A stretch of DNA of 64,000 nucleotides, from positions 4,712,001 to 4,776,000 of the forward strand of contig NZ_SHKK01000001.1 in assembly GCF_004217135.1 (NCBI RefSeq), in the 5' to 3' direction. Below, piece by piece: positions 42,730 through 53,312 of the stretch. The notes under the pieces were generated by a model. The model saw only the letters and a list, made by a program, of their open reading frames with translations, had not been told where the DNA came from and did no database searches. Source of the DNA: Micromonospora violae (GTDB lineage: Bacteria > Actinomycetota > Actinomycetes > Mycobacteriales > Micromonosporaceae). A program made the translations under genes and the position numbers. How positions within the stretch are numbered: position 1 is the first letter of the stretch; every line of letters starts with the position of its first letter.

Positions 42730-44606
42730 GCGTGCCGAAGCAGGCCGACCCACCTCCCGAAGAGGAGCCCGAGCTCACCCGCTGGCGCGGAACCGCCACC
42801 GACCCGGAGGCCGACCGCAGTCGAGCTGAGGACACCAGCCCTGAGGCGGTGGCCCGGCTGCGCCGGCTCAGCCGTACCCTGCTGGGCGACCTGCTCCGGT
42901 CGCACCGGGGGCGACTCGCCGCGGCGGTCACCCTGCTGCTGGCCCAGAACGGCGCCGCGATGGCCGGCCCGTACCTGGTCATGGTCGGCATCGACCGGGC
43001 CATCGCGCCGTTGCGCGCCGGAGACGCCGGCCCGCTGATCACCGTCGCCGGGGCGTTCGCGGTGGCCTCGGTGACCGAGTACGCGGCCCGCCGCGGCTTC
43101 CTCACCCTCTCCGCCCGGATCGGCCAGGCCGTCCTGCTCGACCTGCGGCAGCGGGTGTTCGGGCACTTCCTGCGGCTGTCGGTGGGCTTCCACGAGCGGT
43201 ACACGTCCGGCCGGATGGTCTCCCGGCTCACCAGCGACCTGGACTCGATCGCCGAGCTGGTCGACGGGGGGATCGACAGCCTGGTGCTGGCCGGGCTCTC
43301 GATCCTGTCGGTGGCGGCCATCCTGCTCTGGTTGGACCTGCCGCTGGCCGCCGTGACGCTGTTCGCCTTCCCCTTCCTGCTCTGGCTCTCCCGCTGGTTC
43401 GCCCGGTCGTCGGCCAGCGCGTACCGGCGGACCCGGGACGCGGTCGCGCTGGTCATCGTGCACTTCGTCGAGTCGATGCGGGGCATCCGTGCGGTGCAGG
43501 CGTTCCGCCGGGAACCCCGTAACCAACGGATCTTCGTGGCGCTCGGCGACGACTACCGACGAAGCAGCCTGCACGCGTTCCGGCTGATCGCCAGGTACTC
43601 GCCGGCGATCAAGCTGATCGGCAACGTCACCGTGGCGGTGGTGCTCTGCTACGGCGGTTGGCGGGTGCTCGGCGGGCAGACCGAGATCGGTGTGCTCGCC
43701 GCGTTCCTGCTCTACCTGCGCCGCTTCTTCGAGCCGATGCAGGAGCTGAGCCAGTTCTACAACTCGTTGCAGTCGGCCACCGCCGCGCTGGAGAAGCTGG
43801 CCGGGGTGCTCGACGAACGACCGGGTGTCGCCGAACCGGCCCGGCCCACCCCGCTGCCGACCGGGCCCGGCCGTGGTGAGCTGCTGTTCCGGTCGGTCAG
43901 CTTCGGCTACCGGGCCGACACCCCGATCCTCTGCGGGCTGGAGTTGACCGTGCCGGCCGGGCAGACCGTGGCGTTGATCGGGCCCACCGGGGCGGGCAAG
44001 TCGACGATCGCCAAGCTGGTCGCCCGGTTCCACGACCCCGACACCGGCACCGTCCGGTTGGACGGGGTCGACCTGCGCGACGTCCGCGACGCCGACCTGC
44101 GCCGCGCGGTGGTGCTGGTGACACAGGAGAACCACCTGTTCAGCGGGACCGTCGCGGAGAACATCCGGTTCGGCCGCCCGGGGGCCGACGACGCCGCCGT
44201 CCAGGCCGCCGCGCGGGCGATCGGCGCGCACGACTTCATCGCCGCCCTACCCGAGGGGTACGCCACCCAGGTGCACCGACGCGGCGGCCGGCTCTCCGCC
44301 GGGCAGCGGCAGCTGGTCGCGTTCGCCCGCGCGTTCCTCGCCGACCCGACCGTGCTCATCCTGGACGAGGCGACGTCGTCGCTGGACGTGCCGACGGAAC
44401 GTCTGGTGCAGCGGGCGCTCGGCACCATCCTGCGCGACCGGACCGCCCTGGTGATCGCCCATCGACTGTCCACCGTGGAGACCGCCGACCGGGTGCTCGT
44501 CCTCGACGGCGGAACGGTCGTCGAGGACGGCCCACCGGCCGTGCTGGCCGAGGCCGACGGCCGGTACGCCGCCCTGCACCGCCAGTGGCGCGACTCGCTG
44601 ATCTAG
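42726..44606 (+). CDS. ABC exporter half-transporter B (catalytic ATP site)
   Basis: A 626-residue partner of the preceding gene. An acidic N-terminal tail of about 60 residues leads into six membrane helices, then a nucleotide-binding domain with Walker A GPTGAGKST, signature LSAGQRQLVAFARAF, Walker B VLILDEATSSLD with a canonical Glu and H-loop IAHRLST. With half A it would form a heterodimeric exporter with one fully active ATP site. The start is the GTG at 42726 overlapping the stop of half A. Confidence 0.9.
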   Translation: MSVPKQADPPPEEEPELTRWRGTATDPEADRSRAEDTSPEAVARLRRLSRTLLGDLLRSHRGRLAAAVTLLLAQNGAAMAGPYLVMVGIDRAIAPLRAGDAGPLITVAGAFAVASVTEYAARRGFLTLSARIGQAVLLDLRQRVFGHFLRLSVGFHERYTSGRMVSRLTSDLDSIAELVDGGIDSLVLAGLSILSVAAILLWLDLPLAAVTLFAFPFLLWLSRWFARSSASAYRRTRDAVALVIVHFVESMRGIRAVQAFRREPRNQRIFVALGDDYRRSSLHAFRLIARYSPAIKLIGNVTVAVVLCYGGWRVLGGQTEIGVLAAFLLYLRRFFEPMQELSQFYNSLQSATAALEKLAGVLDERPGVAEPARPTPLPTGPGRGELLFRSVSFGYRADTPILCGLELTVPAGQTVALIGPTGAGKSTIAKLVARFHDPDTGTVRLDGVDLRDVRDADLRRAVVLVTQENHLFSGTVAENIRFGRPGADDAAVQAAARAIGAHDFIAALPEGYATQVHRRGGRLSAGQRQLVAFARAFLADPTVLILDEATSSLDVPTERLVQRALGTILRDRTALVIAHRLSTVETADRVLVLDGGTVVEDGPPAVLAEADGRYAALHRQWRDSLI

Positions 44607-44676
44607 CAGGGCCGCCGCCCCGGGCGGTGCCGGTGTGTTCGGCCGCAACTACGTCGCCCCGCACCCGGGAGGTGCC

Positions 44677-44682
44677 TACGAT
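44677..44682 (+). promoter_or_regulatory. Candidate -10 box of a leaderless promoter
   Basis: TACGAT ends 6 bases before the valS ATG at 44689; the CCGGGAGG upstream is about 17 bases from the ATG, too far to act as a normal Shine-Dalgarno. Confidence 0.4.
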
Positions 44683-44688
44683 CACAGG

Positions 44689-47253
44689 ATGACCGATACG
44701 GCGAGGACGGCCCGCGCCGGCGTTCCCGAGCGTCCCACCCTGGACGGGCTCGAGGAGAGCTGGGCACGCCGCTGGCAGGAGGAAGGCACGTACGCGTTCG
44801 ACCGCTCGAAGCAGCGCGGCGACGTGTTCTCGATCGACACCCCGCCGCCGACCGTATCGGGCGAGTTGCACATGGGGCACGTCTTCTCGTACACCCACAC
44901 CGACACCACCGCGCGGTACCAGCGGATGCGCGGCAAGGCCGTCTTCTATCCGATGGGCTGGGACGACAACGGTCTGCCCACCGAGCGTCGGGCGCAGAAC
45001 GTGTACGGGGTGCGCTGCGATCCGGCACTGCCGTACGACCCGGTGTGGCGGCCACCGGCGGCGCCGGTCGACGACGCGGCCCGCCGCGACCCCACCCCGA
45101 TCTCCCGGCGCAACTTCATTGAACTGTGCGAACGGTTGACGGTCACCGACGAGCAGGCTTTCGAGGCGCTGTGGCGTCGGCTCGGGCTGTCGGTGGACTG
45201 GTCCCTGACGTACACGACGATCGGCCGGATCGCCCGGACCGCCAGCCAGCGGGCGTTCGTCCGCAACCTGCGCCGCGGCGAGGCGTACCAGTCGGAGGCG
45301 CCGACGCTCTGGGACGTCGGCTTCGCCACCGCGGTCGCCCAGGCGGAGTTGGAGGACCGGGAGCGCCCCGGCGCCTACCACCGGTTGCGGTTCACCGCAC
45401 CCGGTGGGCGTGAGGTGCTCATCGACACCACCCGACCCGAGCTGTTACCGGCCTGCGTGGCGCTGGTCTGCCACCCCGACGACGAGCGGTACGCCGACCT
45501 GGTCGGTGGCACCGTGCGTAGCCCGCTGTTCGACGTCGAGGTGCCGGTGTACGCCCATTCGCTCGCCGACCCGGGCAAGGGCACCGGCGTCGCGATGGTC
45601 TGCACGTTCGGTGACCTGACCGATGTGACCTGGTGGCGTGAGCTGGGCCTGGACACCCGGGTGGTGATCGGCCGGGACGGCCGGCTGCTCCCCGAGCCGC
45701 CGCACGGGGTGCCGGCGCAGCCGTACGCGGCGCTGGCCGGGCAGACCGTCAACGGCGCCCGCCGGGAGATCGTCGGGATGCTGGCCGACGCCGGTGACCT
45801 GATCGGCGAGCCACGCCCGATCACCCACCCGGTCAAGTTCTACGAGCGGGGCGACCGGCCACTGGAGATCGTCTCGACTCGACAGTGGTATCTGCGCAAC
45901 GGCGGCCGGGACGAGGCGCTGCGCGCCACCCTGTTGAGGCGGGGCGAGCAACTGCACTGGGTGCCGGCGCACATGAAGCACCGCTACGACAACTGGGTGG
46001 GCGGCCTGAACGGGGACTGGCTGGTCAGCCGTCAACGCTTCTTCGGGGTGCCGGTGCCGGTGTGGTACCGGCTCGACGACACTGGCGAGCCGGACTGGTC
46101 CCACCCTCTCACGCCGGACGAGTCCGCGCTGCCGGTTGATCCATCCAGCGACCCGGCACCCGGTTACGAGGAGCCGCAGCGCGGCCGACCGGGCGGCTTC
46201 ATCGGCGACCCCGACGTGCTGGACACCTGGGCCACGTCCTCGGTGACCCCGCACATCGTCGGCGGCTGGGAGACCGACCCGGACCTGTTCGCCCGGGTCT
46301 TCCCGATGGACCTCCGCCCCCAGGGGCAGGAGATCATCCGCACCTGGCTCTTCGACAGCGTGGTCCGTTCGCACTTCGAACACGGGGTGCTGCCCTGGCG
46401 GGACACCGTGCTGTCGGGCTGGATCCTCGACCCGGACCACAAGAAGATGGCGAAGTCCAAGGGGAACGTGGTCACCCCGCTGGCCCTGTTGGAGCAGCAC
46501 GGCTCGGACGCGGTGCGCTACTGGGCGGCCAGTGGGAAACCCGGCATGGACCTGGCCTTCGACCCGGCGCAGATCAAGGTCGGCCGGCGACTGGCCACCA
46601 AACTGCTCAACGCGTCCAAGTTCGCTCTCGGGCTGGGCGCGGCGGACGCCCTGCGCTCCCCGGCGACCGCTCCCCTCGACCGGGCCATGCTCGCCGAGCT
46701 GGCCACCGTGGTCACAGCGGCGAGCACCGCCTTCGACTCGTACGACCACACGGCGGCGTTGCAGGCGACCGAGGCGTTCTTCTGGCGGTTCTGCGACGAC
46801 TACATCGAGCTGGTCAAGGAGCGCGCCTACGGCACCGGCGCGGCGGCGGACTCCGCACGGGCGGCGCTGGCCTCGGCGCTGTCGGTGCAGCTGCGGTTGT
46901 TCGCCCCGGTGCTGCCGTACGTGACCGAGGAGGTCTGGTCGTGGTGGCGGTACGGTTCGGTGCACCGGGCCCCGTGGCCGACCACGTACGAGGTGGCCCG
47001 GACGATCGAGGGGTCGGGTGAGCCGGCGCTGCTGCGGCTCGCCGGTGACGCGTTGAGCCAGGTGCGACGGGCCAAGTCGGAGCGGAAGCTGTCGATGAAG
47101 GCGGAGGTGCCCCTGGCGGAGGCGCTCGGCCCGGCGGCGCTGCTGGAGCAGCTCACCCTGGTCGCCGACGACCTACGGGCGGCGGGCCGGATCGGCAAGC
47201 TCGACCTGCTCCCGGACCGCACCCCGGAGTTGGTCATCGCCTGCGCCTTCTGA
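44689..47253 (+). CDS. valS: Valyl-tRNA synthetase
   Basis: An 854-residue class I synthetase. The HIGH motif appears as HMGH in TPPPTVSGELHMGHVF and the KMSKS loop as KMAKSKGN. The editing (CP1) domain is in the 220-400 region and the anticodon-binding domain has FCDDYIELVKERAYG. It charges tRNA-Val with valine and edits threonine mischarging. No coiled-coil C-terminal arm is seen, consistent with the shorter actinobacterial form. No T-box leader is visible. The ATG at 44689 was chosen from the -10 spacing. Confidence 0.92.
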   Translation: MTDTARTARAGVPERPTLDGLEESWARRWQEEGTYAFDRSKQRGDVFSIDTPPPTVSGELHMGHVFSYTHTDTTARYQRMRGKAVFYPMGWDDNGLPTERRAQNVYGVRCDPALPYDPVWRPPAAPVDDAARRDPTPISRRNFIELCERLTVTDEQAFEALWRRLGLSVDWSLTYTTIGRIARTASQRAFVRNLRRGEAYQSEAPTLWDVGFATAVAQAELEDRERPGAYHRLRFTAPGGREVLIDTTRPELLPACVALVCHPDDERYADLVGGTVRSPLFDVEVPVYAHSLADPGKGTGVAMVCTFGDLTDVTWWRELGLDTRVVIGRDGRLLPEPPHGVPAQPYAALAGQTVNGARREIVGMLADAGDLIGEPRPITHPVKFYERGDRPLEIVSTRQWYLRNGGRDEALRATLLRRGEQLHWVPAHMKHRYDNWVGGLNGDWLVSRQRFFGVPVPVWYRLDDTGEPDWSHPLTPDESALPVDPSSDPAPGYEEPQRGRPGGFIGDPDVLDTWATSSVTPHIVGGWETDPDLFARVFPMDLRPQGQEIIRTWLFDSVVRSHFEHGVLPWRDTVLSGWILDPDHKKMAKSKGNVVTPLALLEQHGSDAVRYWAASGKPGMDLAFDPAQIKVGRRLATKLLNASKFALGLGAADALRSPATAPLDRAMLAELATVVTAASTAFDSYDHTAALQATEAFFWRFCDDYIELVKERAYGTGAAADSARAALASALSVQLRLFAPVLPYVTEEVWSWWRYGSVHRAPWPTTYEVARTIEGSGEPALLRLAGDALSQVRRAKSERKLSMKAEVPLAEALGPAALLEQLTLVADDLRAAGRIGKLDLLPDRTPELVIACAF

Positions 47254-47260
47254 CCGGCGT

Positions 47261-47288
47261 CCGCCGCCGCCCGCTCGGGCGGCGGCGG
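47261..47288. terminator. Hairpin between convergent valS and membrane protein genes
   Basis: Stem CCGCCGCCGCCCG/CGGGCGGCGGCGG with a 2-base loop in the 44-base convergent gap. Likely serves both strands. Confidence 0.65.
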
Positions 47289-47297
47289 GCCGGCAGG

Positions 47298-47942
47298 TCA
47301 CCAGCCGCGCAGGAAGCGCAGCCCGAGCAGGAACGCGATCACGGCCGGCCCCACCAGCAGGGTGATCGCCTGGAGGCGGTACGGCATCCGGTGTCGGGTC
47401 AGCTCCCCCGCGTTGCCCAGCACGATGGCCCCGGCCAGCATCAGGAACGCCCCCCACCAGCCGGTCTCCAGGTGGATGAGATCCACCCGGATCAGCTGCA
47501 GGGTCAGGCCGAGCAGCGCGCCGGTGAGCGCGAGCAGGGCCACCGCCCGGTGCAGACCACGGGCCAGCGGGTGGGCCGCCCTCCAGCCGTAGGTGCCGGC
47601 GACCGCCAGGCAGGGCAGCACCACCATGAGCGGCCATCCTCGCCCCATCACGCCGAACATCAGCAGCGCGCCGACCGCGAAGGCCATCGTGCCGACGCAG
47701 GCGAGCATGTACCCGGCGAACGCCCGGCCACCGCCGCGGGCCAGCAGCGGCCCACCACTGGCCGCGATCAACGCGGCCGGGATGAGGATGAACACCGCCC
47801 ACCAGTGGAACTGGCCGCTGCCCTGGGCCGCAGTGGCGACCGTGGCGCAGGCCAGCCCGGCGACGGCCAGGCTGGTCAGCCACGGTCGGCTGCTGCGGGA
47901 GTATGGCTCAGCCAACGACGTCCGCTCCGCTTCGACGCTCAC
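47298..47942 (-). CDS. Integral membrane protein of unknown function
   Basis: A 214-residue protein with about six hydrophobic helices (LTSLAVAGLACATVATAA, FHWWAVFILIPAALIAASG, FAGYMLACVGTMAFAVGALLMFG, LMVVLPCLAVAG, AVALLALTGALLGL, AITLLVGPAVIAFLLGL). I do not recognise a family. It is convergent with valS and may be co-directional with, but is 93 bases from, the ABC operon upstream of it. Confidence 0.65.
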   Translation of the reverse strand: MSVEAERTSLAEPYSRSSRPWLTSLAVAGLACATVATAAQGSGQFHWWAVFILIPAALIAASGGPLLARGGGRAFAGYMLACVGTMAFAVGALLMFGVMGRGWPLMVVLPCLAVAGTYGWRAAHPLARGLHRAVALLALTGALLGLTLQLIRVDLIHLETGWWGAFLMLAGAIVLGNAGELTRHRMPYRLQAITLLVGPAVIAFLLGLRFLRGW

Positions 47943-48035
47943 GCCCGTCAGCCTGACCCGGGGTGGCCCGACCGGTCCATCCGGCCAGCCCTACCGCCGG
48001 GCGGGGGCTGGCCGGAACAGGGCTCCGCACCGCCG

Positions 48036-48746
48036 TCAGCTCGTCTCGCCAGCCACACTGAACGAGCGCAGGCGGTCGATGGCGAGCACCGTGAACCCGA
48101 CACTGACCAGCGCGGTCATCGCCGACGCCAGCGGCGCCGACACGCTCGTCTCCAGCAGCCCGGTGGGGGCGATCCGGTCGGTGAGGGCGATGACGTACTG
48201 CTGGATGGAGAGCACCTTGGTGCCGCTGACGAAATTGCCCAGCAAGCCCTCCCAGATCAGCACGTAGACCAGGCCGAGCAGCACCGGCCGCCGGGTGACG
48301 AGGCTGAGCGCGAGGAACAACGCCGAGTACGCCAGCGCGCCGAGCGCCGCCGCGGCGGCCAGCGCCAGACCGAGGCGTACCGAATGGGCGAGCACGCCCG
48401 CGACGTAGAGCGGCACCGCGACGGTGGCCGCGGTGACCACGGCGGCCACCGCGAGCTTCGGCAGCACGATCTGCCAGCGCGGCAGCGGTTTGGTCAGGAT
48501 GTGCACCACCGTGCCGTCGTCGATCTCGGCACCCAACACGCCCGTCCCGATGATCAGCGCAACCACCGGCAGCACGACGGCCAGCCCGAGGCCGACCAGC
48601 ACCGGCGGCGCCCACTGGCGCGGGTCCACCCCCAGCGACCGGCAGAGCACGGCCAACCCGAGCAGCACCAGTGGCAGCGGTAGCAGCAGCAGGAACCGAC
48701 GTCGGCCGAACAACCCGCGCGCGGTGATCCAGGTAATGGTCGACAT
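48036..48746 (-). CDS. ABC-2 type permease, last gene of operon
   Basis: A 236-residue ABC-2 permease with six hydrophobic helices (LLLLPLPLVLLGLAVL, VLVGLGLAVVLPVVALIIG and others). The loop GAEIDDGTVVHILTKPLPRWQIVLPK is the conserved coupling region of this type. It starts immediately after the stop of the ATPase gene 48747-49658, with which it pairs. Confidence 0.85.
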   Translation of the reverse strand: MSTITWITARGLFGRRRFLLLLPLPLVLLGLAVLCRSLGVDPRQWAPPVLVGLGLAVVLPVVALIIGTGVLGAEIDDGTVVHILTKPLPRWQIVLPKLAVAAVVTAATVAVPLYVAGVLAHSVRLGLALAAAAALGALAYSALFLALSLVTRRPVLLGLVYVLIWEGLLGNFVSGTKVLSIQQYVIALTDRIAPTGLLETSVSAPLASAMTALVSVGFTVLAIDRLRSFSVAGETS

Positions 48747-49657
<911 letters not shown>

Positions 49658-49658
<1 letters not shown>

Positions 49659-50563
49659 CAGGAGGCGACCTTCCGGTAGCGGGCCAGCAGGAGGGCGGTC
49701 GCGCCGGTGATCAGCAGCACCGCGGCCAGGGCGTAGACCGGGCCGAACCCGCCGATCATCATCTCGCCCGGGTCACCCTCGACGAGCAGGTCACCCAGCG
49801 ACCAGATGCCCACCCCCTGCACGAGCGTGGAAGGGGAGGCGAGCCCGGCCAACTCGTTGGCGGTGTGCGACGGCAGGATGCTCAGCACGCCCACGATCGG
49901 GGTGGTCATCAGGAAGACGGCGACGACGCCACCGGCGGCGAAGGCACGCTTGCCGGTCAGCGACGCGACCAGCAGGCCGACCGAGGCGAAGACAACCGCC
50001 CACAACCCGGCGTAGAGCAACCCGGGCAGCAGGTCGAGCAGTTCGTTCCACACCCCGCGCATGCCCTGCTTGGTGGTGAACGCGGCACCCAGGAACATCA
50101 GCAGTTGTGGCCCGCCGAGCAGCAGCCAGAGCGCGGTGACCAGCGCCAGCAGCTTGGCCAACGCGTAGTCGGAGCGGGGCAGCGGACGGGAGAAGTACAG
50201 CGGCAGCACACCGCTGCGCAGGTCCCGGGAGACCAACTCCGGGGCGACGACCGCGACGAAGAAGATGACCAACCAGCTCATCGCGTCGGCGAACTGGGCG
50301 TACGTGGCGACCGGCTCGCCGATCTGGCTGCGGATGGCGGCCAGGGCCACCGCCACCAGTGCGACGATGCCGACCACCAGCCACGGGAAGATCTTGGCCT
50401 TGGCGCTACGCCCGAACCCGAACGCGGTACGCAGACCGTGCAGGTAGAGCGCGCCGAAGACGTGTCGGCGGCCCAGCCGCACACCCTCGTAGCGCTGGTA
50501 GCCGATGTCGTGGATGACGCCGGCCGGCGTCTGCCGCACGGCGGCGGTGGACTGCTCAGGCAT
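49658..50563 (-). CDS. ABC-2 type permease
   Basis: A 301-residue permease with an N-terminal cytoplasmic segment (GYQRYEGVRLGRRHVFGALY) typical of actinobacterial members and about six helices. PELVSRDLRSGVLPLYFSRPLPRSDYALAK is the conserved loop. The start at 50563 overlaps the stop of the upstream ATPase gene by 8 bases. It pairs with ATPase 50556-51470. Confidence 0.87.
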
Positions 50564-51470
50564 GAGTGAGCTCCCTCGTGGCGAAGAGTTCGGCCACCCG
50601 GTGCCGGCGCTGGTCCAGTCGGTGCAGTGGCAGGTCCAGTTCGGCGACCGCACCGAGGATCAGGTCGTAGGTGCCGTCGTCGGCGAGCGGCACGAGGAGC
50701 AGTCGCCCGTCCCGGGCGACCGGTAGTTGCAGTTCGGCGAGTCGGGCGGCGAGTTCCTCGGTGCCCTCGCTGACCTCCACGGCGAGCACGTCGGTGGCCG
50801 AGGTCATCGCGGAGATGTTGTCGGCGCGCAGCAGCCGGCCGCCGTCGATGGCGACCAGCGTGTCGCAGATCCGCTCGACCTCGCCGAGCAGGTGCGAGCA
50901 GACCAGCACGGAGATGCCGAACTCGGTGCCGATGCGGTGCACCAGGGCCAGCATGGCGTCCCGGCCGGCTGGGTCCAGGCCGTTGGTCGGCTCGTCCAGC
51001 AGCAGCAGGTCGGGGTCGTGCACCAGCGCCTGGGCCAGCTTGACGCGCTGCTTCATGCCGGTCGAGTAGCCGCCGACCGGGCGGTAGCGCTCCTCGTAGA
51101 GCCCCACGTGCCGCAGCGCCTCCGAGGCCCGCTCGCGGGCCGCGGTGCGGGGCAGGCCGCTCATCCGGCCGAGGTGGGTGACCAGCTCGGCGGCGGAGAG
51201 GTCCGGCGGGAGGCAGTCGTGTTCCGGCATGTAGCCGACCCGGTTGCGGACGGCCGCCGGGTCGGCGGTCGGGTCGATGCCGAGCACCGAGACCTGCCCG
51301 CTGGTTGGTGCGATCAGGCCGAGCAGGATCTTGATCAACGTGGATTTACCGGCGCCGTTCGCGCCCACCAGGCCGATGATCCCGGGCTCGACGGCGACGG
51401 TGAGGTCGGCCAGCGCGGTGACCCGACCTCCGTACGTCTTGGTGAGCGACTGGGTCGCGATCAGTGTCAC
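50556..51470 (-). CDS. ABC-2 type transporter ATPase, first gene of operon
   Basis: A 304-residue ATP-binding protein: Walker A GANGAGKST, signature YSTGMKQRVKLAQAL, Walker B LLLLDEPTNGLD, His in CSHLLGEVE. It opens a four-gene unit ATPase-permease-ATPase-permease with overlaps at each junction, so two related ABC-2 modules or one hetero-complex are made together. The substrate is unknown. It is divergent from the glycosyltransferase gene. Confidence 0.92.
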   Translation of the reverse strand: MTLIATQSLTKTYGGRVTALADLTVAVEPGIIGLVGANGAGKSTLIKILLGLIAPTSGQVSVLGIDPTADPAAVRNRVGYMPEHDCLPPDLSAAELVTHLGRMSGLPRTAARERASEALRHVGLYEERYRPVGGYSTGMKQRVKLAQALVHDPDLLLLDEPTNGLDPAGRDAMLALVHRIGTEFGISVLVCSHLLGEVERICDTLVAIDGGRLLRADNISAMTSATDVLAVEVSEGTEELAARLAELQLPVARDGRLLLVPLADDGTYDLILGAVAELDLPLHRLDQRRHRVAELFATRELTHA

Positions 51471-51718
51471 GCGCCCAGCGTAGGGAGTCGATGCCCAGCA
51501 TGGGCTCCGGCACGCCCCCGGCGCTCCCCTGATCCTTCCCCGTCCGAACCCCTAAGGTCCGCACCCGGGGCGCGTGCGCGACGTTTCCGCCGGTCCCGCG
51601 TTCGCCGCAACCCCGCAGTGGAAAAGAGCCACCCAAGGTGACACCATTCACCTCCCGTTCACCGGACATCGATCCGCCCGGTGGTCGACCGACGACGTGG
51701 GAGGGATCGATAGCCGCG

Positions 51719-53224
51719 ATGGGTGTCCCCAAGGTGAGCGTCGTGGTGCCGGCGTACAACTGCGGCCCGCACATCGAGAAGCTCGTCGCCTCGCTGTTGC
51801 GCCAGTCCCTGCCGGCGGACGAGTTCGAGGTGATCTTCGTCGACGACGGCTCCACCGACGACACGGCCAAGCGACTGGACCGGCTGGCCGACGCGCACCC
51901 ACACATCAAGGTGCTGCACATCGAGAACTCCGGCTGGCCGTCGCGTCCGCGCAACCTCGGCATCGAGGAGGCCCGCGGCGAGTACGTCTTCTTCTCCGAC
52001 GACGACGACTGGTTCGCCACCGAGGCGCTGGAGCGGCTCTACGCCTGCGCGAAGGCGAACGACGCCGACATCGTGATCGGCAAGATGGCCGGGTACGGAC
52101 GTCCCGTACCGCGGGAGCTGTTCCGGAAGAACCGCTTCGACGCCACCCTGGCGAACTCCCCACTGATCGACAGTCTGACCTGCCACAAACTGTTCCGGCG
52201 GTCGTTCCTCAACGAGCACGATCTGCGCTTCCCGGAGGGCGGCAAGCGTCGGCTGGAGGACCACTCGCTGGTCGTTCGGGCCTACTTCCTGTCCCGGCGC
52301 ACCTCCGTGCTGTCCGACTACACCTGCTACCACCACATCCAGCGGCGCGACGGGCGCAACGTCACCGCCGCCCAGTTGGACCCGTCGAGCTACTTCGCCA
52401 GCGTGCGGGAGGCGCTGGACGTGGTGGACGCCAACACCGAGCCGGGCCCGCTGCGGGACCGCCTGCACCGGCGCTGGATGCGCAACGAGATGCTGAGCCA
52501 ACTCCGGGGCAAGCGGCTGCTGAACGCCCCCGAGGCATGGCTGGAACAGGTCGCGCTGGAGGTCCAGAAGATCATCCAGGAGCGCTTCGCCCCGGGCGTC
52601 GCCGGCGGGCTACCACCCCTGCTGCGGGCCGTGGCGTACCTGGCGGAGCGGGGCCGCGTCGCGGACCTGCGCCGGCTCGCCCTCTGGGAGGCGGGCATCG
52701 CCGCACACGGCACGGTCGACGAACTCCGGCGCGCCGAGCACGCCGTCACGGTGACCATCGCCGCCGAGCTGCGCTCCGCGAACGAGCCGGTCGGCTTCCG
52801 CGACGACGATGGCCGCGACGTGCTGATGCTCCCGATGGAGGAGATCGCCCCCGAGGTGCTGGACGCCACCGCGCAGGTGCGCAAGGCCCGCCTGGACCTG
52901 GTGGCCCGGCACCGGGAGACCGGCATCGAGGTCTTCCTTCCGTTGAACTTCCAGACCGAGCGGATCACCGGTACGACCGGACCGGGCACCGTCCACCTCG
53001 TACACCGGGCCACCGCCACGATCGACTTCGCCGCCCTCAACGGCGGCCGGACCCGAGGCAGTTGGATGCTCAAGGCCCGGATCACCAACGTGGGCTGGAC
53101 CGAGGACGCGCGACTGCCGTTGGTGTTCCTCTGCCGGGCGGACGGCTCGCGACCCCGGATCCGCGACGAGCGGAAGGTGTGGAACCGGCTGCGGTCGGCG
53201 GTAGGCCGGCGGGTCAAGCGCTGA
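51719..53224 (+). CDS. Family 2 glycosyltransferase with C-terminal extension
   Basis: A 501-residue GT-A glycosyltransferase: VSVVVPAYNCGPHIEKLVASLL at the start, DDGSTD, SGWPSRPRNLGIEEARGEY and the FSDDDDW metal site. The donor domain ends near 230. The C-terminal half (from LDPSSYFASVREALD) is helical, then beta-rich (VEVFLPLNFQTERITGT); it resembles wall teichoic acid or capsule glycosyltransferases such as TarP/TarS-like proteins, but I am not certain. The start at the ATG 51719 is family-like. A GTG at 51638 would add 27 residues. Confidence 0.82.
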   Translation: MGVPKVSVVVPAYNCGPHIEKLVASLLRQSLPADEFEVIFVDDGSTDDTAKRLDRLADAHPHIKVLHIENSGWPSRPRNLGIEEARGEYVFFSDDDDWFATEALERLYACAKANDADIVIGKMAGYGRPVPRELFRKNRFDATLANSPLIDSLTCHKLFRRSFLNEHDLRFPEGGKRRLEDHSLVVRAYFLSRRTSVLSDYTCYHHIQRRDGRNVTAAQLDPSSYFASVREALDVVDANTEPGPLRDRLHRRWMRNEMLSQLRGKRLLNAPEAWLEQVALEVQKIIQERFAPGVAGGLPPLLRAVAYLAERGRVADLRRLALWEAGIAAHGTVDELRRAEHAVTVTIAAELRSANEPVGFRDDDGRDVLMLPMEEIAPEVLDATAQVRKARLDLVARHRETGIEVFLPLNFQTERITGTTGPGTVHLVHRATATIDFAALNGGRTRGSWMLKARITNVGWTEDARLPLVFLCRADGSRPRIRDERKVWNRLRSAVGRRVKR

Positions 53225-53312
53225 TCCGTCCGCCGGGGTCCTGGAGTGGCGCCCTCGACCGATCGGCGGTCGGCTGCGAAACTGTGTGCCGGTCAGCGAG
53301 TGGGGGGTGTGG

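Noticed and set aside
40633..44231. Long minus-strand frames across ogt and the ABC exporter
   Set aside because: They are shadows of genes with complete Walker and signature motifs on the other strand.
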